The translations under genes were made by a program, and so were the position numbers. The notes under the pieces are model-generated. The model saw nothing but the letters and a program-made list of their open reading frames with translations, had not been told where the DNA came from and searched no databases. This document shows positions 15,949 to 23,784 of a stretch of DNA of 64,000 nt, one piece after another. The DNA is from Acidiferrimicrobium sp. IK. GTDB taxonomy: Bacteria; Actinomycetota; Acidimicrobiia; Acidimicrobiales; Palsa-688. The DNA lies in NCBI RefSeq assembly GCF_025499425.1, contig NZ_JAIMCB010000003.1, forward strand, positions 248,001 through 312,000, given 5' to 3'. Within the stretch, counting starts at the first letter, position 1. Each line of letters opens with the position of its first letter.

Positions 15949-17088
15949 ATGCGCCACCTTCTCGTCACCAACGACTTCCCGCCGAAGATCGGGGGTATCC
16001 AGTCGTACTTGTGGGAGCTGTGGCGGCGGCTGCCGGCGGAGGAGGTCACGGTCCTGACCACGCCGTACCGCGACGCCGACGTGTTCGACCGCCAGCAGGG
16101 TTTCCGCGTCGAGCGGACCCGGGAGCCGGTCCTGCTTCCCAACCCGGTGTTGCGCCGCCACATCCGGCGGCTGGCCGCCGAGGTCGGAGCGGAGGTCGTC
16201 GTGCTCGATCCCGGCCTTCCCCTGGGGGCGATCGGGCCGGGGCTCGGCCTGCCTTACGCGGTGGTCCTGCACGGGGCGGAGGTGACCGTACCCGGGCGGC
16301 TGCCGGCCAGCCGCCAGCTGCTGCGCCGGGTGGTGCAGGGCGCTTCGCTGCTGATCGCGGCCGGCGGCTACCCGGAGGCCGAGGCTCGCCACGTCGCGGG
16401 TGGCAGCCTGCCTCCTGTGGTCCAGGTGCCGCCTGGGGTGGACACCGAGCGATTCGTGCCCCTCGCGGCGATCGACCGGGTAGCGGCCCGCACCCGCCTG
16501 GGCCTGCCCGCCGGTGGTCCGCTGGTGGTCAGCGTCAGCCGCCTGGTGCCCCGCAAAGGGGTGGACACCCTGATCGAGGCCGCGGCTCGCCTGGCGCCCG
16601 AGCACCCGGGGTTGGTCGTGGCCGTCGCCGGTTCGGGGCGCGACCACGGCCGGCTCGAGCAGCTGGTCAAGAAGACCGGCGCGCCGGTGCGGCTCCTAGG
16701 CCGGGTGCCCGACGTGGAGTTGCCGGGGCTGTATGCCTGCGCAGACGTGTTCGCCCTCTTGTGCCGCTCCCGGTGGAAGGGTCTCGAACAGGAAGGGTTC
16801 GGCATCGTCTTCCTAGAAGCGGCGGCCGCCGGCGTGCCTTCGATTGCGGGACGAAGCGGCGGGGCCGCGGAGGCGGTGGCCGACGGCGAGACTGGCATCG
16901 TCGTCGAGCACCCCGAGGACGTGGGCGCGGTAGCGACAGCCATCGGCCGCATGATCTCAGACGGCAGCCTCGCCAGCCGCTGGGGGCAGGCCGCCCGGCA
17001 ACGCGCCGAGCAGGACTTCGACTACGACATGCTGGCGGCCCGGCTGGGAGCCGCCATCGACGAGATGGGCACCCGGGTCGGCCGCTGA
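15949..17088 (+). CDS. GT4 glycosyltransferase, PimB-like mannosyltransferase
   Basis: A 379-residue GT-B enzyme of family 4. The N-terminus (LLVTNDFPPKIGGIQSYLWEL) is the PimB signature, and the donor side shows VSRLVPRKGVDTLIEAA, then EGFGIVFLEAAAAGVPSIAGRSGGAAEAV with the E-x7-E motif. PimB adds the second mannose to phosphatidylinositol mannoside from GDP-mannose on the inner face of the membrane. That specific donor and acceptor are inferred from the signature. ATG 15949 lies 123 bp after the probable queG end, and the queG frame runs straight through this gene. Confidence 0.85.
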   Translation: MRHLLVTNDFPPKIGGIQSYLWELWRRLPAEEVTVLTTPYRDADVFDRQQGFRVERTREPVLLPNPVLRRHIRRLAAEVGAEVVVLDPGLPLGAIGPGLGLPYAVVLHGAEVTVPGRLPASRQLLRRVVQGASLLIAAGGYPEAEARHVAGGSLPPVVQVPPGVDTERFVPLAAIDRVAARTRLGLPAGGPLVVSVSRLVPRKGVDTLIEAAARLAPEHPGLVVAVAGSGRDHGRLEQLVKKTGAPVRLLGRVPDVELPGLYACADVFALLCRSRWKGLEQEGFGIVFLEAAAAGVPSIAGRSGGAAEAVADGETGIVVEHPEDVGAVATAIGRMISDGSLASRWGQAARQRAEQDFDYDMLAARLGAAIDEMGTRVGR

Positions 17089-17250
17089 GCGGCCGCGGCG
17101 CGCTCCAGGCTCCGCCGTCCGTAGGGTGGCGGCTGCAGGTGTGATGCACCGGGGCCGGCCGGGTCCTTTGTCGCAAGAAGGTCGAAGGACTACCGTCGGT
17201 CGGCGGCTCGCACGAGCGGCGCCGGGCGCCGTCGAGAGGAGACGAACAAC

Positions 17251-17712
17251 GTGGAAGAGCAGGTCACCGAACGAATGACCATCGGGGGCACGCCCGACCA
17301 CTGCTTCGAGGTGCTGATCGGCTTCGAGCACTACCCGGACTGGGCCGCCGACATCAAGGCCGTCACCATCGACGAGCGCGACGAGGAGGGCCGGCCGGTC
17401 CGGGTCACCTTCCGGGCGGCCGCGTTCGGGCGGAGCACGTCCTACACGTTGCTCTACGACTACTCGGAGGCTCCCTCCGAGCTGTCGTGGGTCCAGGTCG
17501 CCGGCGACATCACCCGCCGTCTCGACGGGGCCTACGAGCTGCGTCCCGCCGGTGACGGATCGACGGAGATCACCTACCACCTGACCGTCGACTTGGTGGT
17601 GCCGCTGCCCGGCTTCGTGAAGCGGCGGGCGGAGGGGCGGATCATGGGCACCGCGTTGAGGGAACTGAAGGCCCGGGTCGAGAGCAGCGGAGCCGACGCA
17701 ACCGCGTCCTAG
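17251..17712 (+). CDS. SRPBCC / Coq10-START-like lipid-binding protein
   Basis: A 153-residue single-domain protein of the polyketide cyclase/START-like fold (VTERMTIGGTPDHCFEVLIGFEHYPDWAADIKAV; later LRELKARVESSG). Such proteins hold a hydrophobic ligand in a cavity; in Actinobacteria many follow glycosyltransferase or lipid genes, as here after the PimB-like gene. The ligand is unknown. GTG 17251 has GAGGAG nine bases upstream. Confidence 0.8.
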   Translation: MEEQVTERMTIGGTPDHCFEVLIGFEHYPDWAADIKAVTIDERDEEGRPVRVTFRAAAFGRSTSYTLLYDYSEAPSELSWVQVAGDITRRLDGAYELRPAGDGSTEITYHLTVDLVVPLPGFVKRRAEGRIMGTALRELKARVESSGADATAS

Positions 17713-17717
17713 ACCCG

Positions 17718-17723
17718 TAGATT
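17718..17723 (+). promoter_or_regulatory. -10 hexamer TAGATT for glutathione peroxidase, leaderless
   Basis: TAGATT ends seven bases before ATG 17731. Confidence 0.5.
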
Positions 17724-17730
17724 TCGGGAC

Positions 17731-18216
17731 ATGGCCCTTCCCGATGTGACAATCGCCGCTCTCGACGGCTCCCCGTTTGACACCGCGTCCCTCGCCGGCG
17801 AGGCCGTGCTGGTCGTCAACGTGGCGTCCAAGTGCGGGCTGACGCCGCAGTACAGCGGGCTCGAGGCGCTGCAGGAGCGCTACCGCGACCGGGGTTTCAC
17901 GGTGCTTGGCGTGCCCTGCAACCAGTTCGCCGGGCAGGAGCCGGGGACCGCCGAGGAGATCGAGACCTTCTGCTCGACGACCTACGGCGTGACGTTCCCG
18001 ATGACCGAGAAGGTCGACGTGAACGGCCCGGGACGCCATCCGCTCTACTCCTGGCTGACCGCCACTGAGGATGAAAAAGGCGAGGCCGGGGACGTGGCGT
18101 GGAACTTCGAGAAGTTCCTCGTCGCCCCCGACGGCGCGGTCGTCGCCCGTTTCCGGCCGCAGACCGAGCCGGAGTCCGAAGAGGTCACCTCGGCCATCGA
18201 GGCGCTGCTCAAGTAG
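17731..18216 (+). CDS. Thiol peroxidase of the glutathione peroxidase family
   Basis: A 161-residue Cys-type GPx. The tetrad is visible: peroxidatic C35 (SKCGLT), Q65 (PCNQF), W124 and N125 (WNFEKF). C81 in EIETFC sits where thioredoxin-dependent members keep the resolving cysteine. The likely reductant is thioredoxin rather than glutathione, which actinobacteria lack. It detoxifies H2O2 or lipid hydroperoxides in the cytosol. It stands alone between a lipid-binding protein gene and trmH. Confidence 0.93.
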   Translation: MALPDVTIAALDGSPFDTASLAGEAVLVVNVASKCGLTPQYSGLEALQERYRDRGFTVLGVPCNQFAGQEPGTAEEIETFCSTTYGVTFPMTEKVDVNGPGRHPLYSWLTATEDEKGEAGDVAWNFEKFLVAPDGAVVARFRPQTEPESEEVTSAIEALLK

Positions 18217-18240
18217 CAGGTTCGGGGAAAAAGGGCGGGG

Positions 18241-19059
18241 ATGGGCCTCCACCCCGTCCAGGTCACCGATCCCTCCGACGTCCGCCTCGCCGCCTATCGC
18301 CAGCTCAACAACCCAACCCGGCGGGATCGGGTGGAGGCGGGGGAGGGGATCTTCGTGGTCGAGGGCCACCTGGCTCTCGAGCAGATGGTCGCATCGGCGT
18401 ACCCGCTCGAGTCGGTGCTGGTCACGCCGAACCGTCTGCAGCCTCTGGCGGACCTGCTGGCCGCCGCCGGGGAGTCGGCACCGGTGTATGTCGCTGACAG
18501 AGACGTGGTTGCGGCGACGGTCGGTTTCGACCTGCATCGGGGCGTCGTCGCGGTGGGTCGCCGTCTGGCGCCGGCCGATCCGATGGCCGCGGTCGCCTCG
18601 GCCCGGGTGGTGATGGTCCTCGAAGGCGTCAACGACCACGAGAACCTGGGCGCGCTGTTCCGCAACGCCCGAGCCCTCGGGGCGGAAGCGGTGCTGCTCG
18701 ACCCGACCTGCGCCGACCCCCTGTACCGCCGCAGCGTCCGGGTGTCGCTCGGCCACGTGCTGCGGGTCCCTTTCGCCCGTCTGCAGCCGTGGACGCAGGG
18801 GCTGGCCTCGCTGCGTCGCGCCGGGTTCACGGTCGTAGCTTTGACCCCCGATCCGACGGCGGCGCCGATCGGCTCCTTGGAGCCACCACGGCGCGTCGCG
18901 TTGGTGGTGGGCGCCGAGGGCCCCGGGCTGAGCGCGGCGGCTCGGGCCGCTGCCGACGTCGAGGCTCGCATCCCGATGGTGCGCGGCGTCGACTCGCTCA
19001 ACGTCGCGACCGCGGCGGCGATCGCCCTGCACCGCTTGGCCGGGGCGACGCCGGCCTAG
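18241..19059 (+). CDS. TrmH/SpoU-family RNA 2'-O-methyltransferase
   Basis: A 272-residue SPOUT methyltransferase. The N-terminal part (about 1-105) is the L30e-like substrate-binding domain; the C-terminal part carries the knot motifs: VLEGVNDHENLGALFRNARALGA, VGAEGPGLS and MVRGVDSLNVATAAAIALH. It methylates a ribose in rRNA or tRNA using S-adenosylmethionine. The exact nucleotide is not deducible. ATG 18241 follows a GGGCGGGG run; the gene ends in the -10 hexamer of the next gene. Confidence 0.9.
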   Translation: MGLHPVQVTDPSDVRLAAYRQLNNPTRRDRVEAGEGIFVVEGHLALEQMVASAYPLESVLVTPNRLQPLADLLAAAGESAPVYVADRDVVAATVGFDLHRGVVAVGRRLAPADPMAAVASARVVMVLEGVNDHENLGALFRNARALGAEAVLLDPTCADPLYRRSVRVSLGHVLRVPFARLQPWTQGLASLRRAGFTVVALTPDPTAAPIGSLEPPRRVALVVGAEGPGLSAAARAAADVEARIPMVRGVDSLNVATAAAIALHRLAGATPA

Positions 19060-19062
19060 GGT
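19057..19062 (+). promoter_or_regulatory. -10 hexamer TAGGGT for the SDR gene, leaderless
   Basis: TAGGGT starts in the trmH stop codon TAG and ends seven bases before ATG 19070, so one gene's stop is the next gene's promoter. Confidence 0.45.
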
Positions 19063-19069
19063 GAGCCCG

Positions 19070-19849
19070 ATGAGCGTCGAGTTGGCAGGCAACGTTGCGG
19101 TGGTGACAGGCGGGGGCAGCGGGATCGGAGCCGCCCTGGCCGCCAGGCTGGCCGCCGCGGGGGCAGCGGTGGCGGTGGTCGACCTCGACGCCGGTAAGGC
19201 CGAGGCGGTGGCCGCCACCTTGCCCGGCGGCGCCGGCTTCGGCGTCGACGTCACAGACCCCGTGGCGGTCACCGCCCTCGTCGAGCGGGTGTCCCAGGAG
19301 ATGGGGCCGATCGGCGTCTACTGTTCCAACGCCGGTATCGGCGCCGGCCAGGGCCTCGGCGAGGACGAGGACTGGGAGCGCAGCTGGGCGGTGCACGGGA
19401 TGGCCCACATCCACGCGGCGCGAGCGGTGCTGCCCGGGATGGCCGAGCGGGGATCGGGAGCGTTCGTGGTCACCGCCTCCGCGGCCGGGCTGCTGGCCAT
19501 GATGCAGTCGGCTCCCTACACCGTCACCAAGCACGCGTCGGTCGCCATCGCCGAGTGGTTGAGCATCACCTACGGCGGGGACGGGGTCAACGTGCTCTGC
19601 CTCTGCCCGCAGGGGGTCCGCACCCCGATGGTCAGTGCCAGCGTCCTCGGCGAGACCGAGGTGGCTGCCAGCGGCGAGATCATCGAGCCGGCCAAGGTCG
19701 CCGACGACGTGGTGGCCGCGATCGTATCGGGGACTTTCCTGATCCTGCCCCACCCCGAGGTCCACGAGTACGAAAAGGGCAAGGTGGCCGACCGGGACCG
19801 CTGGCTGGCGGTGATGCGCAAGCTGCGGGCCCGCATCGCGGCGTCCTGA
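19070..19849 (+). CDS. Short-chain dehydrogenase/reductase
   Basis: A 259-residue classical SDR: TGGGSGIGAALA cofactor motif at residues 13-24, an acidic D after strand 2 (VDLDAGKAE) favouring NAD(H), NAG (SNAGIG), and the catalytic S-Y-K triad with Y-T-V-T-K (YTVTKHASV). The substrate is unknown. GTG 19061 is a possible longer start, but the hexamer spacing favours ATG 19070. Confidence 0.9.
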   Translation: MSVELAGNVAVVTGGGSGIGAALAARLAAAGAAVAVVDLDAGKAEAVAATLPGGAGFGVDVTDPVAVTALVERVSQEMGPIGVYCSNAGIGAGQGLGEDEDWERSWAVHGMAHIHAARAVLPGMAERGSGAFVVTASAAGLLAMMQSAPYTVTKHASVAIAEWLSITYGGDGVNVLCLCPQGVRTPMVSASVLGETEVAASGEIIEPAKVADDVVAAIVSGTFLILPHPEVHEYEKGKVADRDRWLAVMRKLRARIAAS

Positions 19850-19857
19850 GCCGCGCC

Positions 19858-20874
19858 GTGGCCTCCGGGCCGGTCGTCGGGGTGGACATCGGAGGCACCA
19901 AGATCCTCGCCGTGCGCCTGGCACCCCTCGCCCGCCCCGCCCGCGCCGAGGGCGAACCTCCGAACCAAGGGGGGCCGTCCCGTGGGGCGATCGCCGGGGC
20001 GGTTGAGGCGGAGGCCCGCCGGCCGACGCCGCGCGACGGAGCGGAGGTCGTCGCCCGCATCTTCGAGGTGGTGAGAGACCTCTGCCCGGCGGCACCGCCC
20101 GAGGCGGTCGGCATCGGGATCCCCGGATTGGTCGACCGGGGCGGGGTGATGCGCTTTTCCCCCCACCTCCCGGGCCTGGTCGGCCTGCCGGTGGCGGACC
20201 AGCTCGCCGTCGGGTTGCCCGGCTCGCGCCTGTGGGTCGGCAACGACGCCACCGCCGCCGGCTGGGCCGAGCACCGCTTCGGCGCCGCGGTCGGAGCCGA
20301 CGACGTGCTCATGGTCACCCTCGGCACCGGGATCGGCGGCGGGATCGTCAGCGGGGGCGCCCTGAACGAGGGGGCGGACCGCTTCGCCGGCGAGTTCGGC
20401 CACATGGTCATCGACCCGCACGGGCCGCTCTGCCCGTGCGGGAAGCAGGGCTGCTGGGAGCGGTACGCGTCGGGCAGCGGCCTCGGCCAGCTGGGCCGGG
20501 AGGCCGCCCTCGGGCACCGGGCCCCCGGCGTCCTCGCCCGTGCCGGCGGCGACCCGGAGGCGGTGCGCGGCGAGCACGTGACCCAGGCCGCCCGCGACGG
20601 CGACCCGGACGCGCTCGGCATCATGGCCCGCTTCGCCTGGTGGCTGGCCCTCGGCCTCGCCAACCTGGCCAACGCCTTCGACCCTCGGGTCATCGTCCTC
20701 GGAGGCGGCCTCATAGAGGCCGGCGACGTCCTGCTCGGACCGGTCCGCAAAGCCTTCGCCGAGCTGGTCGAGGCACCCGGCGAGCGCCGGGTGCGCATCG
20801 AGGCGGCGGTCCTCGGCGAGCGGGCCGGGGCGATCGGCTCCGGGCTGCTCGCGGCAGGTGGCGCGGCGGCGTAA
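19858..20874 (+). CDS. ROK-family sugar kinase, probably glucokinase
   Basis: A 338-residue ROK kinase: ATP-binding DIGGTK near the N-terminus, GNDATAAGWAEHRFGAA with the catalytic aspartate, GTGIGGGIV, and the zinc motif CPCGKQGCWERYASG with an intact His/three-Cys set. Actinobacterial members of this kind phosphorylate glucose. A Pro/Ala-rich insert of about 35 residues separates the first strand from the rest. GTG 19858 follows the SDR stop by eight bases, so the pair is probably co-transcribed. Confidence 0.88.
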   Translation: MASGPVVGVDIGGTKILAVRLAPLARPARAEGEPPNQGGPSRGAIAGAVEAEARRPTPRDGAEVVARIFEVVRDLCPAAPPEAVGIGIPGLVDRGGVMRFSPHLPGLVGLPVADQLAVGLPGSRLWVGNDATAAGWAEHRFGAAVGADDVLMVTLGTGIGGGIVSGGALNEGADRFAGEFGHMVIDPHGPLCPCGKQGCWERYASGSGLGQLGREAALGHRAPGVLARAGGDPEAVRGEHVTQAARDGDPDALGIMARFAWWLALGLANLANAFDPRVIVLGGGLIEAGDVLLGPVRKAFAELVEAPGERRVRIEAAVLGERAGAIGSGLLAAGGAAA

Positions 20875-20903
20875 CTGCCACTGGGACCGCCGGCGGCGTC
20901 CAC

Positions 20904-20909
20904 TACCCT
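20904..20909 (+). promoter_or_regulatory. -10 hexamer TACCCT for the aminotransferase, leaderless
   Basis: TACCCT ends seven bases before GTG 20917. Confidence 0.5.
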
Positions 20910-20916
20910 TGGCGCC

Positions 20917-22092
20917 GTGGAGTTCCGCCGGATCAACGGCTTGCCGCCGTACGTGTTCAGCATCATCAACCAGCTGCGTGACGATGCCCGCCAGGCCGGG
21001 CGCGACGTGGTCGACATGGGGTTCGGCAACCCCGACATCCCGAGCCCTGACCTGGCCGTGGACAAGCTGGCCGAAGCCGCCCGCAACCCCCGCAACCACC
21101 GGTACTCCGCATCCCGGGGCATCCCCAAGCTGCGGCTGGCCGCCTCCAACCTGTACCTGCGCCGCTTCGGGGTGGAGCTCGATCCCGACACCGAGGTGGT
21201 CACCACCATCGGCGCCAAGGAGGGTCTGTCCCACCTGATGTGGACCCTCGTCGGGCCGGGAGACACCGCGCTGGTGCCGACGCCGAGCTACCCGATCCAC
21301 ATCTACGCCCCGCTCTTCGCCGGCGCCGATGTGCAGCAGGTCCGCCTCGGACCCGACCAGGATTTCTTCGCCAACCTGATGGAGAGCTGGGAGTCCACCT
21401 GGCCCCGGCCGCGGGTCATCGTGTTCTCGTTCCCGCACAACCCGACGACGGAGTGCGTCGACTTGGCGTGGATGCAGCGCATCGTCGATTTCGCCCGCGA
21501 GCACAACGTGATCCTGGTCCACGACTTCGCTTACTCCGACACCGCCTTCGACGGCTACCAGCCGCCGTCGATCATGCAGGTTCCGGGCGCCAAAGAGGTG
21601 GCCGTCGAGCTCTACACGCTGACCAAGAGTTTCTCGATGGCGGGATGGCGGGTGGCTTTCATGGTCGGCAACCCTGAGATTGTCGCCGCCCTGACCAAGC
21701 TCAAGAGCTACCTGGACTACGGCACCTTCCAGCCGATCCAGATCGCGGCCATCGTGACCATGAACGAGGCGCAGGACTACCCGAAGGTCGTCAACGAGAT
21801 CTACCAGGGCCGGCGTGACGCCCTCTGCGAGGGCCTCAACCGGATCGGCTGGGAGATCGAGCCGCCGAAGGGCACCATGTTCGTGTGGGCGCCGATCCCC
21901 GAGCCGTACCGGGAGATGGGCTCGCTCGAGTTCGCCAAATTCCTGGTGACCGACGCGGAGGTCGCCACCTCCCCGGGCGTGGGGTTCGGCAAGGGCGGCG
22001 AAGGCTTCGTCCGCTTCGCGCTGATCGAGAACGAGCAGCGCATCCAGCAGAGCATCCGCAACCTTCGCCGGTCCCTGACCAAGCTCGCCTGA
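20917..22092 (+). CDS. Class I/II aminotransferase, alanine-transaminase-like
   Basis: A 391-residue PLP enzyme of fold type I. The cofactor lysine is in LTKSFSMAGWRVAF, preceded by FSFPHNPTTECVD (substrate Asn) and VHDFAYSDTAFDGY (PLP Asp and Tyr). Together with the MGFGNPDIPSP start this resembles AlaC-type glutamate-pyruvate transaminases; LL-diaminopimelate aminotransferase is a close alternative. The product would be alanine or a diaminopimelate precursor for the cell wall. Confidence 0.88.
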   Translation: MEFRRINGLPPYVFSIINQLRDDARQAGRDVVDMGFGNPDIPSPDLAVDKLAEAARNPRNHRYSASRGIPKLRLAASNLYLRRFGVELDPDTEVVTTIGAKEGLSHLMWTLVGPGDTALVPTPSYPIHIYAPLFAGADVQQVRLGPDQDFFANLMESWESTWPRPRVIVFSFPHNPTTECVDLAWMQRIVDFAREHNVILVHDFAYSDTAFDGYQPPSIMQVPGAKEVAVELYTLTKSFSMAGWRVAFMVGNPEIVAALTKLKSYLDYGTFQPIQIAAIVTMNEAQDYPKVVNEIYQGRRDALCEGLNRIGWEIEPPKGTMFVWAPIPEPYREMGSLEFAKFLVTDAEVATSPGVGFGKGGEGFVRFALIENEQRIQQSIRNLRRSLTKLA

Positions 22093-22143
22093 GCCCTCGA
22101 TGCGCCGGTGGCGTTTTTGTCCCCTGCGCCCCTCGTCAGCGCG

Positions 22144-22149
22144 TAGCGT
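22144..22149 (+). promoter_or_regulatory. -10 hexamer TAGCGT for plsC, leaderless
   Basis: TAGCGT ends seven bases before ATG 22157 and selects this start over an upstream in-frame ATG at 22100. Confidence 0.55.
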
Positions 22150-22156
22150 CCGTCAC

Positions 22157-22891
22157 ATGGGGTACACGCTGATCAAGATGGTGCTGGCACCGATCCTGCG
22201 GCTGGCGTACCGGATCAAGGTGGAGGGGCGCGAGCACCTGCCGGCGCAGGGGCCGGTCATCCTCGCGGCCAACCACGTGTCGTTCCTCGACAACCTGGTG
22301 ATACCGCTGATCTCGCCTCGTCGGGTCACGTTCTTGGCCAAGGCCGAGTACTTCGACGACAAGCGGGTGGCGTGGTTCTTCCGGCTGGGCGGCCAGATCC
22401 CGATCAAGCGGGAGGGCGGCTCGGCCGCCGACCGGGCTTTGGCCTCGGCCCGGGAGGTGCTGCAGGCCGGCGGGGTGCTCGGCATCTACCCGGAGGGCAC
22501 CCGGTCGCCCGACGGCCGTCTCTACAAGGGCCGCACCGGCGTGGCCCGAATGGCTCTCTCCTGCCGGGCCCCGGTGGTGCCGATCGGCCTGCACGGCACC
22601 GCCGACGCCCAGCCGATCGGAGCGCGCTTCCCTCGGCCGTTCCGGACCTTGACCGTGGCGATCGGTGCGCCGTTGCGCTGGGACGCCGAGCCGGGGGCGG
22701 AGGACGACCGCGACACCCTGCGCCGGGTCACCGACGAGATCGTCGAGGCCATCGCCGCCCTGAGCGGCCAGGAGCGGGTGGCGCACTACGCCAAGCGGAA
22801 CTGCCCTGACGAGCCTGACACGCAGGCCGCATCCACCGGCTCGGAAACACCCTCGGCGGTGACGGGCGACAGCCACGTCCTAGCTGACTGA
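22157..22891 (+). CDS. 1-acyl-sn-glycerol-3-phosphate acyltransferase (PlsC-like)
   Basis: A 244-residue membrane-associated acyltransferase that would convert lysophosphatidic to phosphatidic acid. The four family blocks are present: NHVSFLDN (H-x4-D), FFRLGGQIPIKREGG, YPEGTRSPDG and VVPIGLHGT. The N-terminal helix LIKMVLAPILRLAYRI may sit in the membrane. The last 40 residues are polar and not conserved. Confidence 0.9.
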   Translation: MGYTLIKMVLAPILRLAYRIKVEGREHLPAQGPVILAANHVSFLDNLVIPLISPRRVTFLAKAEYFDDKRVAWFFRLGGQIPIKREGGSAADRALASAREVLQAGGVLGIYPEGTRSPDGRLYKGRTGVARMALSCRAPVVPIGLHGTADAQPIGARFPRPFRTLTVAIGAPLRWDAEPGAEDDRDTLRRVTDEIVEAIAALSGQERVAHYAKRNCPDEPDTQAASTGSETPSAVTGDSHVLAD

Positions 22892-23051
22892 CCGTGACGG
22901 CCGGCCTGACGGCCCGACGCCGGGGGGCGCGGCCGGGCCGGGTGACGGGGTGACGGCCTGGAACGCCGCTGCGGCGGGATGCCTCGGCCGGCGCGCACCG
23001 GATGTAACGGTCCGGCGGCGGTGGCGTAACGTGGGGTTCACATGGGGCGTT

Positions 23052-23057
23052 TAACTT
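23052..23057 (+). promoter_or_regulatory. -10 hexamer TAACTT for the ACT-domain gene, leaderless
   Basis: TAACTT ends seven bases before ATG 23065. Another TAACGT lies farther upstream ahead of an out-of-frame ATG. Confidence 0.4.
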
Positions 23058-23064
23058 CTCTCCC

Positions 23065-23739
23065 ATGGCTACGTTCCTCCTCCGGGTGTGGGTGCCCGAC
23101 CGGCCGGGCGCATTGGGCGCGGTCGCCAGCCGCATCGGCGCAGTCCGGGGCGACCTGATCGGCATCGACATCTTGGAGCGCGGCGCGGGACGAGCCATCG
23201 ACGAGCTGGTCGTGGAGCTGCCGAGCGAGACTCTGGTCCCGCTGCTCGTCTCGGAGGTATCCGAGGTCGACGGCGTCGACGTGGAAGACGTGCGCCCGGC
23301 GCTCTCGTCGGTCGTGGACCCCCGCCTCGACGCCTTGGAGACCGCGGCGTTCCTCGTCGATCAGCTGAGCGTCCCCGAGCTGCTCGAGGCACTGGCGCGG
23401 CGCAGCAGCCGGGACTTCCAGGCCGACTGGGCGGTGGTGCTCGACCTCGAGGCTCCGTCACCGGTCGTCGAGGTGGGAGCGGCTCCGCCGGCCGCATGGC
23501 TCCAGGCGTTCGTCGCCGGCAGCAGGGCGTCGGCCGCGGCCGCCGTCGGCGGTCCCGACGACATGGCCTGGGCGGAACTGGGCGCCGCTGACCTGGTCGT
23601 ACTCCTCGGCCGGCGGGGCCGGCCGTTCCGGGCCAGGGAACGGCGACAGCTGTCGGCTCTGGCCCGGATCGTCGACCAGCGGTGGATGGACCTGGTGACT
23701 CGCTCTGCCCGCATGCTCCACCCCAGCGCCACCCCCTGA
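23065..23739 (+). CDS. ACT-domain protein with GAF-like C-terminal half
   Basis: A 224-residue protein. Residues 2-75 are an ACT domain (LLRVWVPDRPGALGAVASRIGAVRGDLIGIDIL), a small-ligand sensor usually for amino acids. The rest (ALARRSSRDFQADWAVVLDLEAP...LGRRGRPFRARERRQLSALARIVDQRW) looks like a GAF-type domain. There is no output or DNA-binding domain, so it probably acts by binding a partner. The neighbours give no clue. Confidence 0.75.
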   Translation: MATFLLRVWVPDRPGALGAVASRIGAVRGDLIGIDILERGAGRAIDELVVELPSETLVPLLVSEVSEVDGVDVEDVRPALSSVVDPRLDALETAAFLVDQLSVPELLEALARRSSRDFQADWAVVLDLEAPSPVVEVGAAPPAAWLQAFVAGSRASAAAAVGGPDDMAWAELGAADLVVLLGRRGRPFRARERRQLSALARIVDQRWMDLVTRSARMLHPSATP

Positions 23740-23784
23740 ACCGGTCCGCCTCCCGACGCCAGCGACGCCCCGGTGGGCGGTGGC

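Noticed and set aside
15825..17144. The remaining C-terminal 440 codons of the open queG frame as a real domain
   Set aside because: The sequence is the +1 reading of the mannosyltransferase gene, Arg/Pro/Gly-rich and without domain signatures; more likely an indel before 15825.
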